DNA of 20,332 bases, from NCBI RefSeq assembly GCF_000718775.1, contig NZ_JOCB01000129.1, positions 1-20,332 of the forward strand, read 5' to 3'. This DNA is from Streptomyces sp. NRRL S-31. GTDB taxonomy: Bacteria > Actinomycetota > Actinomycetes > Streptomycetales > Streptomycetaceae. The translations under genes and the position numbers were made by a program. Positions 7,284-13,771 of the stretch are shown here, in pieces. Below the pieces are notes generated by a model, which ran no database searches, was not told the DNA's origin, and saw only the letters and a list, made by a program, of their open reading frames with translations. Every line of letters starts with the position of its first letter. Positions within the stretch are counted from its first letter, which is position 1.

Positions 7284-8606
7284 TCAGGTCCGCCCGGTCC
7301 CGGTCGGTGCCGGCACCGACCCGGTGCCGGCCGCGGCGGTCCGCCCGGGCAGGGTGAGGAAGAGGGTCAGACCGGCGCTCGCCAGATACAGCGCGGCGAA
7401 GACCCACATCACGCCCTGGACGCCGAGCGGCCCCAGGAACAGGGCGACCACGGCCGGACCGACGAAGGTGCTGGCGCCCGCGCCGAGATTGAGCGCCGAC
7501 ATCGCCTGGCCCTTGTGCTCCGGGGCCAGGGAGGGCATGAGCGCGGACAGTGGCACATAGCCGGCGAGGGTGGCACCGAAGAGGCTCACCAGCAGCATGG
7601 CCAGTGGGAAGTCGTCGCCCGCGGCCGAAGCGCCGTAGTAGAGCAGCAGCGTGGTGACCGCGCAGCCGACCCCGCCGAACCAGGCCACGGTGCGCTGCCA
7701 GCCGAGCCGGTCGCCGACCAGGCCGAAGAGCAGGTTGAAGAAGATATTGGTGGCGAACATCGCCGACAGCAGCCGCAGCCACTCGGTCAGGGAGAACCCC
7801 AGCGTGTCGGTGAAGTAGACCGGCAGGAACACCAGGAAGCCGAACTGGGCGGCGGTGTTGACGGCGCGCACCACCGCCCCGGCGCCGATCCGCGGCTCGC
7901 GCCAGAGGATGGAGAGCGAGCCGAGCAGCGTCGCCACCGGCCGCTCACCGGGGGGTGCCAGCCGGTTCCTGCCCCTCGGCTCGCGCACCAGGAACAGCGC
8001 GACCAGACCGCCCGCGACCACGAGGACCAGCGAGAACCACAGGGTGCGGTACGCGCCCAGCCACGGCACCGTGAAGCTGGCGGCGAGCGAGCCGAGGGTG
8101 GGCAGCCCGCCGGTGAAGGCGAACCAGAACCAGCCCACGGCGGAGCCGAGCCGGTGCCGGGGGGTCACCGCCGTCACCCAGACCAGGAAGCCGTAGGCGA
8201 AGAGCGGATAGCCGAAGCCGCGCAGGCCATAGCTGATCACCAGCAGCGCGTAGTGGTGCGTCGGGACCGCGAGGCCCAGGAACACCACCTGCAACGTGGT
8301 CCAGACACCGAGGCCCAGCAGCATCACCCGGCGCGGCCCCCACAGGTCGGAGAGGGCCCCGGAGAACCACGCGGAGACGCTCGCCGTGACGCCGTACACG
8401 GTGAACAGCAGCGCCACCCGGTCCTTGGAGACGCCCTGGTCGAGCAGGTAGGGCGAGAGGAAACCGGATTCGACCCCGTCGCCGATCATGAAGATCAGGA
8501 CACCGAGGAAGCCCCACGCGAGGGCGCGCGGAATGCCCGCACGGTCCAGGAGTCCACGGGGTCCGGTCTCCTCGGGCTCGGAACGAGGGTGCGCGGGGAC
8601 GGTCAC
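7284..8606 (-). CDS. MFS transporter, polyol permease (RbtT/DalT/CsbX)-like
   Basis: This encodes 440 residues, normal for a 12-helix major facilitator. I chose the GTG at 8606 because AGAAGG (plus-strand 8615-8620) lies eight bases upstream; the open frame before it is low-information. Helix 1 carries I-F-M-I-G-D-G-V-E-S-G-F, which resembles the ribitol/arabinitol permeases (RbtT, DalT) and B. subtilis CsbX/YoaB. The usual MFS loop 2-3 signature is G-A-L-S-D-L-W-G-P-R-R, repeated in the second half as G-L-V-G-D-R-L-G-W-Q-R. A charged loop (E-P-R-G-R-N-R) links the two halves. It is predicted to bring a polyol, ketose or sugar acid into the cell by proton symport. Its position between the DeoR regulator and HAD-GH65, facing the kinases, makes it the entry step of the locus. 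It has its own likely promoter. The substrate is inferred from family and context only. Confidence 0.9.
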   Translation of the reverse strand: MTVPAHPRSEPEETGPRGLLDRAGIPRALAWGFLGVLIFMIGDGVESGFLSPYLLDQGVSKDRVALLFTVYGVTASVSAWFSGALSDLWGPRRVMLLGLGVWTTLQVVFLGLAVPTHHYALLVISYGLRGFGYPLFAYGFLVWVTAVTPRHRLGSAVGWFWFAFTGGLPTLGSLAASFTVPWLGAYRTLWFSLVLVVAGGLVALFLVREPRGRNRLAPPGERPVATLLGSLSILWREPRIGAGAVVRAVNTAAQFGFLVFLPVYFTDTLGFSLTEWLRLLSAMFATNIFFNLLFGLVGDRLGWQRTVAWFGGVGCAVTTLLLYYGASAAGDDFPLAMLLVSLFGATLAGYVPLSALMPSLAPEHKGQAMSALNLGAGASTFVGPAVVALFLGPLGVQGVMWVFAALYLASAGLTLFLTLPGRTAAAGTGSVPAPTGTGRT

Positions 8607-8618
8607 GGTGGCCACCTT

Positions 8619-8640
8619 CTCGGGGAAAGCTCGGGGAAAG
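8619..8640 (-). repeat. Perfect 11-bp tandem repeat in the MFS leader
   Basis: CTCGGGGAAAG occurs twice without a gap (8619-8629, 8630-8640 on the plus strand; CTTTCCCCGAG on the transcript strand). It lies between the likely MFS promoter and its ribosome-binding site. Position and symmetry of use suggest a regulator binding site, possibly for the DeoR protein encoded next door. Confidence 0.6.
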
Positions 8641-8669
8641 GGGAGCGGAGTGCCGCACGGCGTGCACCG

Positions 8670-8698
8670 ATGAAAGATCCGCTGCCCGACGGGGTCAA
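8670..8698 (-). promoter_or_regulatory. Likely promoter of the MFS transporter gene
   Basis: On the minus strand TTGACC (8698-8693) is followed after 17 bases by TTTCAT (8675-8670), a good -35 and a fair -10. Transcription would start near 8663, giving a leader of about 57 bases that contains the 11-bp tandem repeat. Confidence 0.5.
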
Positions 8699-8727
8699 TC
8701 CGCCGGGGAGAACACCTCGCGGACCGT

Positions 8728-8749
8728 GTGACGCCTGGCGTTAAGTCAC
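8728..8749. promoter_or_regulatory. Nested inverted repeat upstream of the MFS promoter
   Basis: ACGCCTGGCGT (8731-8741) is a perfect inverted repeat about a central T, flanked by GTGAC (8728-8732) and GTCAC (8745-8749). It lies about 30 bases upstream of the -35 box of the MFS gene, where an activator or second operator could bind. It could also form a short hairpin in read-through RNA from the DeoR gene. Confidence 0.4.
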
Positions 8750-8826
8750 CGTGCCGGAAGGGCGCCGGCGCCCCGGGGGCCGGACCGTCGCGGCAGATCG
8801 GCGGGGTGGGCGCGCTCCGGCGCGGA

Positions 8827-8849
8827 ACGGTCCGCCGAGTGAGGACCGT
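8827..8849 (-). terminator. Hairpin after the DeoR regulator gene
   Basis: ACGGTCC (8827-8833) and GGACCGT (8843-8849) form a perfect 7-bp stem with a 9-base loop, eight bases beyond the regulator's stop codon on the minus strand. It suggests that the regulator and the transporter are transcribed separately. Confidence 0.55.
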
Positions 8850-8856
8850 GTGATGT

Positions 8857-9687
8857 TCACGTGGCGCCGTGCGGCCCGGGTGCGCCGGACGGCGCGGCGG
8901 CCGTGGCGACGGTACGGACCCGGACCCCGTTGTCACGCAGCCGCCGTACCTCCGCCGCCGGGGCCGCGTCGTCGACGAGCACCAGGTCGAAGTCGGTCAG
9001 CGGAGCGAGCGCGTACAGCCCCTGATGGGCGAACTTGGTGTGGTCGATGATCAGCACGCGCCGCCCGGCGACCGCCATCATCGCCTGCTTGACCTGCACC
9101 GTCTCGGGTGACATGTGATAGCAGCGGCCCCCGGTGACCGCCGTGGTGGACATGAACAGCACATCCGCCCGGAACGCCTGCACGCTCCGCGCCGTGTGCG
9201 CGCCCATGAACGCGTCGTACGCCGGGAAGTAGGTGCCGCCGAGGGCGATCACGGCCACGCCGGGCTCGCGGGCCAGCGCGGAGATGACGGGCAGTGAATT
9301 GCTGATCGTCGTGACCGGCGTGTGGTCCCGCAGGTGCCGCACCAGGTGCAGGCAGGTCGTGGAGTCGTCGATCATCACGACCTGACCGGGCGCCAGTTCC
9401 CCGGCGGCGGCCCGCGCCAGCAGCTGCTTCGTGCGCACCATCGTGGTCAGGCGTTCGCCGGCGCTGCCGTGGAACTGCGTCGAGGGCAGACAGCTCGCCC
9501 CGCCGCGCACCTTGCGCAGCCATCCCTGGGCCTGGAGGGCGTCCAGATCGCGGTGGACGGTCATCACGCTGACGCCGAACCGGGCCGCGAGGTCGGCGGT
9601 GCGGATGAACCCCTCGCCCGTGACGAGTTCGCGCAGCCGGTTCCGGCGCTCCTCCCGGGCGTCCGAACGGGCGTCCCCACCGGCCAT
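8857..9687 (-). CDS. DeoR-family transcriptional regulator
   Basis: This encodes 276 residues, slightly longer than the usual 250-260. The ATG at 9687 is preceded by GGGGAGGAG eight bases upstream. The N-terminal winged helix-turn-helix spans about residues 15-65, with the family pattern V-S-V-M-T-V-H-R-D-L (39-48) and G-W-L-R-K-V-R-G-G-A (55-64). The rest is a DeoR C-terminal sugar-phosphate-binding domain, with I-D-D-S-T-T (106-111) and the Gly-rich A-L-G-G-T (148-152). These regulators usually repress sugar or polyol catabolic genes and release DNA when a phosphorylated intermediate binds. Here that intermediate is likely to be the product of one of the divergent FGGY kinases. The gene sits between the transporter and the kinase operon, ideally placed to control both. 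The last 15 residues are an Ala/Gly/Pro-rich tail. Confidence 0.92.
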   Translation of the reverse strand: MAGGDARSDAREERRNRLRELVTGEGFIRTADLAARFGVSVMTVHRDLDALQAQGWLRKVRGGASCLPSTQFHGSAGERLTTMVRTKQLLARAAAGELAPGQVVMIDDSTTCLHLVRHLRDHTPVTTISNSLPVISALAREPGVAVIALGGTYFPAYDAFMGAHTARSVQAFRADVLFMSTTAVTGGRCYHMSPETVQVKQAMMAVAGRRVLIIDHTKFAHQGLYALAPLTDFDLVLVDDAAPAAEVRRLRDNGVRVRTVATAAAPSGAPGPHGAT

Positions 9688-10026
9688 GGCAGCCGCTCCT
9701 CCCCGGGCTCCGGCCCCGCCCCGGCGCGCGGCGGGGCGCACGGGTGGGAAGGGGCTCATGAGAAACCCACATAAACGTAACACGGCCGGCCGGGCCGGGA
9801 CCGGGCCACCGTCCGGGCGAGCGGCGCACGAGCGTCGCGGCGGTTCCGCGGCCGGGAGGAATTTCACACGGCGTCCGGAGCCGCCCGCGGGATAAGCCGC
9901 GAGGCCGATTGACGGCCCCCACGCGAGGCGTTTCCCTGATGTCCGCCGGCCTCGCACGGCCGGACCGCTCGATCCGGCGCCCCGGCCCGTGGGCGCGGCC
10001 TTCGTGGAGGGGCAGGGAGCGCAGTC
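9688..10026. promoter_or_regulatory. Divergent control region between DeoR and kinase operons
   Basis: No gene is supported in these 339 bases. They contain the only AT-rich islands nearby. One at 9755-9781 holds the palindrome CTCATGAG (9755-9762) and a TACGTT -10-like box on the minus strand (9779-9774) for the regulator. A second at 9858-9865 reads GAATTTCA. On the plus strand TTGACG (9909-9914) is followed after 17 bases by TTCCCT (9932-9937), a possible promoter of the kinase operon. ACACGGC occurs at 9780-9786 and 9866-9872. The kinase ribosome-binding site AGGGAG lies at 10014-10019. Confidence 0.5.
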
Positions 10027-11598
10027 ATGCCGGTTCTCACGATCGACGTCGGCACCTCGGTCATCAAATCCGTCGTGTTCGACGACGACGGCCACGAGCG
10101 GGTGGTCTCCCGCGTCGGCACCGACGTGCTGCGGCCCCGCCCCGGGTGGGCGGAGCAGGACATGGACGCCGTGTGGAGCGGAGTCGTCGCCACCGTGCGC
10201 GACGCCCTGTCCCGGCTCGGCCCCGGCCGGGCCCCGGTGCGGCTGGTGAGCTTCACGGCCCAGGGCGACGGCTGCTGGCTCGTGGACGGCGACGGCCGCC
10301 CCACCGGCCCGGCCGTCCTGTGGTCCGACGGACGCGCCGCCGACCTGCTCACCCGCTGGCAGGCCGACGGCGTGCTGGAACAGGCGTTCCGCCGCAACGG
10401 CTCGCTCACCTGCGCCGGCATGCCGAACGCGGTGCTCGGCTGGCTCGCCGCGCACGACCCGGAACGGCTGCGGCGCTCCCGCACCGCGCTGACGGCGGCC
10501 GGCTGGCTGTTCCTGCGGTTCACCGGCCTCACCGCCGTCGACGAGTCCGACGCCTCCGCGCCCTTCCTGGACCACGCCACCGGCGGCTACGACCCGGCCA
10601 TCCTCGACCTGTTCGCCCTGCGGTGGGCCGAGCCGCTGCTGCCGCGGATCCTCGGCGAGCACGAGCGCGTCGCCGAGATCACCCCCCACGCCGCCGCCGA
10701 ACTCGGCCTGCCCGCCGGCCTGCCCGTCGTGATGGCCCCCTACGACATCGCCGCCACCGCCCGCGGCGCCGGAGCCGTCGACCCCGGGCAGGCGTGCGCC
10801 ATCCTCGGCACCACCCTGTGCACCGAGATCGTCACCAGCGAGCCGGACACCACCGGTGAACCCTGCGGCATCAACATCGCCTACCACGGCCGGGAACGCG
10901 TCCTGCGCGCCTTCCCCACCCTCTCCGGCACCGAGGTCGTCGACTGGGCCTGCCGCACCCTGGCCGTGGAGGACCCCGCCCGCCTCGGCAGGCTCGCCTT
11001 CGGCACCGGGCCGGGCGCGGACGGACTGGCGTTCCTGCCGTACCTGTCGCCCGCCGGCGAACGCGCCCCGTTCCTCGACCCGCGCGCCTGCGGCGTCTTC
11101 TGGGGCCTGTCCCTCGACCACACCCCCGCCCATGTCGCCCGCGCCGTCTTCGAGGGGCTCTCCCTCGTCGTCCGCGACTGCCTCGCCGCGTCCGGGACCG
11201 ACGTCCGTGAACTGCGCCTGTGCGGTGGCGGAGCCGCCAGCGACGACTGGTGCCGGCTCATCGCGGACGTCACCGGGGTGCCGACGGCACGCGGCGCCGA
11301 CACCGAACCGGGCGCCAAGGGCGCCTTCCTGACCGGCCTCGTGCTCACCGGGGCGGCGAGCGGCCTCGGCGGCGCCGCCGCCGAGTACGTCCGGATGCGC
11401 TCGACCTGGGAACCGGACCCCGAACGCGCCGCGTTCTACGACGGGCTCTACGACACGTACCTCACCTGGCGCGACACGGCCCGCTCGCTCGGCTGGGCAC
11501 CCGCGCCCACGGCCCCGCCGGCGTCCGCCGCCACCGTGGCGCCCGCCGTCGTACCGGCCGCCGCCCCCGCCCCCGCCCCCAAGGCCCCGCATGTCTGA
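10027..11598 (+). CDS. FGGY-family carbohydrate kinase, LyxK/EryA-like
   Basis: This encodes 523 residues. The ATG has AGGGAG seven bases upstream. It shows the actin-like ATPase fold of FGGY kinases: I-D-V-G-T-S (6-11) for ATP phosphate binding, P-G-W-A-E-Q-D (39-45), A-Q-G-D-G (78-82), S-D-G-R-A (100-104), the catalytic Asp region around D240 in A-P-Y-D-I-A, G-T-T-L (261-264), and the second nucleotide-binding segment L-C-G-G-G-A-A-S-D (398-406). The pattern P-G-W-A-E-x-D-M, then A-Q-G, then R-x-x-D-L-L-x-R-W-Q-x-D-G is close to E. coli L-xylulokinase and to erythritol kinase, as I recall them. It should phosphorylate a small polyol or ketose; the substrate is not determined. Residues 491-523 are a Pro/Ala-rich tail absent from relatives I know. 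It is the first gene of the rightward operon and overlaps the next kinase by eight bases. Confidence 0.9.
   Translation: MPVLTIDVGTSVIKSVVFDDDGHERVVSRVGTDVLRPRPGWAEQDMDAVWSGVVATVRDALSRLGPGRAPVRLVSFTAQGDGCWLVDGDGRPTGPAVLWSDGRAADLLTRWQADGVLEQAFRRNGSLTCAGMPNAVLGWLAAHDPERLRRSRTALTAAGWLFLRFTGLTAVDESDASAPFLDHATGGYDPAILDLFALRWAEPLLPRILGEHERVAEITPHAAAELGLPAGLPVVMAPYDIAATARGAGAVDPGQACAILGTTLCTEIVTSEPDTTGEPCGINIAYHGRERVLRAFPTLSGTEVVDWACRTLAVEDPARLGRLAFGTGPGADGLAFLPYLSPAGERAPFLDPRACGVFWGLSLDHTPAHVARAVFEGLSLVVRDCLAASGTDVRELRLCGGGAASDDWCRLIADVTGVPTARGADTEPGAKGAFLTGLVLTGAASGLGGAAAEYVRMRSTWEPDPERAAFYDGLYDTYLTWRDTARSLGWAPAPTAPPASAATVAPAVVPAAAPAPAPKAPHV
11563..11580 (+). repeat. Three tandem GCCCCC units in the kinase 3' end
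   Basis: GCCCCC is repeated three times without a gap and encodes part of the Pro/Ala tail of the first kinase. Loss or gain of a whole unit keeps the frame; slippage within a C5 run would shift it just before the overlap with the second kinase. Confidence 0.8.
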
Positions 11599-13105
11599 CG
11601 CGCTGTCCGCCGACGCGGTCCACCTCGGACTCGACCTCGGCACCCAGAGCGCCCGCGCGGTCGCCGTGGACGGCACCGGCCGGCTGCTCGGCGCCGCCTC
11701 CCGTCCGCTGACCGGCCACCGCACCGGCGTACGCCACGAGCAGGACCCCGAACAGTGGTGGTCCGCGCTCGCCGCCGCCTGCCGTGCGGCCCTGACCGGC
11801 GTCGACCCGCGCCGGGTGCGCGACCTGGCCGTGGACGCCACCTCCGGCACCGTGCTGCTGACCGACCCGGCGGGCACCCCGCTCACCCCGGGGCTGATGT
11901 ACGACGACCGCCGGGCCGACGCCTACACCGACCGCGTCAACACGCTCGGTGCGCGGGTCTGGGAGGAACTCGGCTACCGCGCCATGCAGCCGTCCTGGGC
12001 CCTGCCCAAGCTGCTCTGGCTGCTGGACGACCGGACCCGGCCGGGCGGCGGGGGCCTGCCGCCGGGCGCGCGCCTGCTGCACCAGGCCGACCTGGTCACC
12101 TGGCGGCTGGCCGGGCACCAGGTCGCGAGCGACGCCAGCCACGCCCTGAAGACCGGCTACGACCTGATCACCGAGCGGTGGCCCGAGGCGGAACTGACCG
12201 CGCTCGGCGTCCCGGCCGGCCTGCTGCCCGACGTCGTACGGCCCGGGACGGTCCTCGGCACCGTGTGCGCCGACGCGGCCGAGGAGACCGGCATCCCCGC
12301 CGGCACCCTGATCAGCGCCGGCATGACCGACGGCTGCGCGGCGCAGATCGGGGCCGGCGCGCTGGCACCGGGCGCCTGGAACTCCGTACTGGGCACGACC
12401 CTGGTGCTCAAGGGCGCGAGCCGGAGCCTCGTCCGCGACCCCGGCGGCGTGGTCTACTGCCACCGCGGCCCCGGCGGCACCTGGCTGCCCGGCGGCGCCT
12501 CCAGCAGCGGCGCCGGTGTCCTCGCCGACCGCTTCCCCGGGACGGACCCCGCCGGCCTGGACGCGCTGACCGCGCGGGCCGCCGCGACCGGCTCCACCGC
12601 CGTCGTCTACCCCCTCGTCGGCTCCGGCGGCGAACGCTTCCCGTTCCGCGCGCCCGGGGCCACCCCCTTCGTCCTCGGCGAACCCGCCGGCGACGCGGAG
12701 GAGTTCCACGCCTGCCTGCTGGGCGTGGCCTTCGTCGAACGACTCTGCCTCGACTACCTCGACCACCTCGGCGCCCCCGTCGGCGGACCGCTCACCTTCA
12801 CCGGCGGCGGCTCCCGCAACCGCTACTGGGCGCAGCTGCGCGCCGACGTCCTCGGCCGCCCCGCCCGGCTGCCGGAACAGGCCGAGAGCGCCCTCGGCAT
12901 GGCGGTGCTGGCCGCCACCGCCTCCGGTGCCACGCTTCAGGAGGCCGCGGGCGCCATGGTGCGGCTGCGGGAGGAACTGCGGCCCGACCCCGCCCGCACC
13001 GCCCGACTGCTCCCCGTCTACCTCGACTTCGTCGACGCGCTGGTCCGCCGCGGCTGGCTGGCCCCGGCCGTGGCCGGGCACGCGCGCGGAAAGGCCCGGC
13101 CGTGA
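11591..13105 (+). CDS. FGGY-family kinase, D-ribulokinase (SePSK/XK-1)-like
   Basis: This encodes 504 residues. The ATG lies inside the end of the first kinase (8-base overlap), with no separate ribosome-binding site of note, so translation is probably coupled. Features are L-D-L-G-T-Q-S-A-R (14-22), D-A-T-S-G-T-V-L-L (82-90), L-M-Y-D-D-R-R-A (102-109), S-A-G-M-T-D with D247 as expected catalytic base, L-G-T-T-L-V-L-K (267-274), W-L-P-G-G-A-S (about 298-304) and F-T-G-G-G-S-R-N (about 403-410). This pattern matches the Synechococcus sugar kinase SePSK and plant XK-1, which act on D-ribulose, better than bacterial xylulokinases. The substrate is therefore probably a ketopentose or related ketose. 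It is distinct in subfamily from its neighbour, so the two kinases likely act on different compounds or on different steps. The stop overlaps the next gene's start by GTGA. Confidence 0.9.
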   Translation: MSDALSADAVHLGLDLGTQSARAVAVDGTGRLLGAASRPLTGHRTGVRHEQDPEQWWSALAAACRAALTGVDPRRVRDLAVDATSGTVLLTDPAGTPLTPGLMYDDRRADAYTDRVNTLGARVWEELGYRAMQPSWALPKLLWLLDDRTRPGGGGLPPGARLLHQADLVTWRLAGHQVASDASHALKTGYDLITERWPEAELTALGVPAGLLPDVVRPGTVLGTVCADAAEETGIPAGTLISAGMTDGCAAQIGAGALAPGAWNSVLGTTLVLKGASRSLVRDPGGVVYCHRGPGGTWLPGGASSSGAGVLADRFPGTDPAGLDALTARAAATGSTAVVYPLVGSGGERFPFRAPGATPFVLGEPAGDAEEFHACLLGVAFVERLCLDYLDHLGAPVGGPLTFTGGGSRNRYWAQLRADVLGRPARLPEQAESALGMAVLAATASGATLQEAAGAMVRLREELRPDPARTARLLPVYLDFVDALVRRGWLAPAVAGHARGKARP

Positions 13106-13707
13106 CCGACTTCGTACTCGTACGCCACGGGGAGACCGTGTGGCACGCGGACAACCGGTACGCCGGCCGCACCGACGTCCCCCTCACCGCACGCGGCCGC
13201 CGGCAGGCCGCCGAGCTGGGGGCGTGGGCCGCCGGGCAGCGCCTGGACGCCGTGCTCTGCTCCCCGCTGTCCCGGGCCCGGCTCACCGCGGAGCCCGCCG
13301 CGGCCGCGCTCGGGCTCATCCCCCGCGTCGACGAACGCCTGTATGAGGTGGACTTCGGCCGCGGCGACGGCCTCACCCGCGCCGAGATGGCCGAGGCGTT
13401 CCCCGAGGCGCTCGCCGCCTTCCTCGCCGACCCGGTCGCCCACCACCTGCCCGGCGGGGAGGACCCCGCCGCCGCGGCGGACCGCGCGGTGGGCTGCCTC
13501 CGGGAGACCGCGCACAAGCTCCCCGACGGACGCGTCCTGGTCGTGGCCCACTCCACCCTGCTGCGCCTCGTGCTGTGCGAGCTGCTCGGCATCCCCCTCG
13601 CCGGCTACCGCCGGGTCTTCCCCCGCCTGGACAACGGCGCGCTGACCGAACTGCGGCTGGGCGACGACCGGGCGGCCCTGCTGCGCTTCAACGCCCCCGT
13701 CCGCTGA
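13102..13707 (+). CDS. Histidine phosphatase family protein
   Basis: This encodes 201 residues, with a GTG start overlapping the kinase stop by four bases, so it is translationally coupled. It belongs to the phosphoglycerate mutase / histidine phosphatase superfamily: L-V-R-H-G-E-T (6-12) with H9 as the phosphorylated residue, C-S-P-L-S-R-A (53-59), E82 as the likely acid, and V-V-A-H-S (147-151) with H150. The length fits the small phosphatase branch (CobC/PhoE-like) rather than true phosphoglycerate mutases. Downstream of two kinases it could remove phosphate from an intermediate or a dead-end sugar phosphate, or act as a mutase on a hydroxyacid phosphate. The stretch A-V-G-C-L-R-E is helix and unremarkable. 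No substrate can be assigned from the sequence. Confidence 0.9.
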   Translation: MTDFVLVRHGETVWHADNRYAGRTDVPLTARGRRQAAELGAWAAGQRLDAVLCSPLSRARLTAEPAAAALGLIPRVDERLYEVDFGRGDGLTRAEMAEAFPEALAAFLADPVAHHLPGGEDPAAAADRAVGCLRETAHKLPDGRVLVVAHSTLLRLVLCELLGIPLAGYRRVFPRLDNGALTELRLGDDRAALLRFNAPVR

Positions 13708-13760
13708 ACCCCCGCCACGAACCCCCGCCTCCCCGTCCGCACCGTCCGTCCTCGCCCTCC
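13706..13760 (+). promoter_or_regulatory. C-rich, G-poor spacer with 11-bp direct repeat
   Basis: GAACCCCCGCC occurs at 13706-13716 and 13719-13729, the first copy overlapping the phosphatase stop codon. The spacer is strongly C-rich and poor in G and forms little structure, which is the character of Rho-utilisation sites. It could reduce expression of the dehydrogenase relative to the kinases. This is inference from composition. Confidence 0.3.
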
Positions 13761-13771
13761 GGGAGACCTCC

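Noticed and set aside
9688..10026. A SAM (S-box) riboswitch before the kinase operon, considered because B. subtilis yoaDCB has one
   Set aside because: I could not find the expected paired helices or conserved core in this GC-rich gap. A covariance-model search would settle it.
9688..11886. A 733-codon upstream extension of the DeoR frame, antisense to the first kinase
   Set aside because: It is Gly/Ala/Arg-rich noise opposite a clear kinase; the ATG at 9687 has a strong ribosome-binding site.
11462..13081. A minus-strand open frame opposite the second kinase
   Set aside because: Composition is Gly/Gln/Val-rich without motifs, and the plus strand has an unmistakable FGGY kinase.
11755..13101. 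Upstream extension of the histidine phosphatase frame through the second kinase
   Set aside because: The part before 13102 is Arg/Pro-rich shadow; the phosphatase motif L-V-R-H-G-E starts right after the GTG at 13102.
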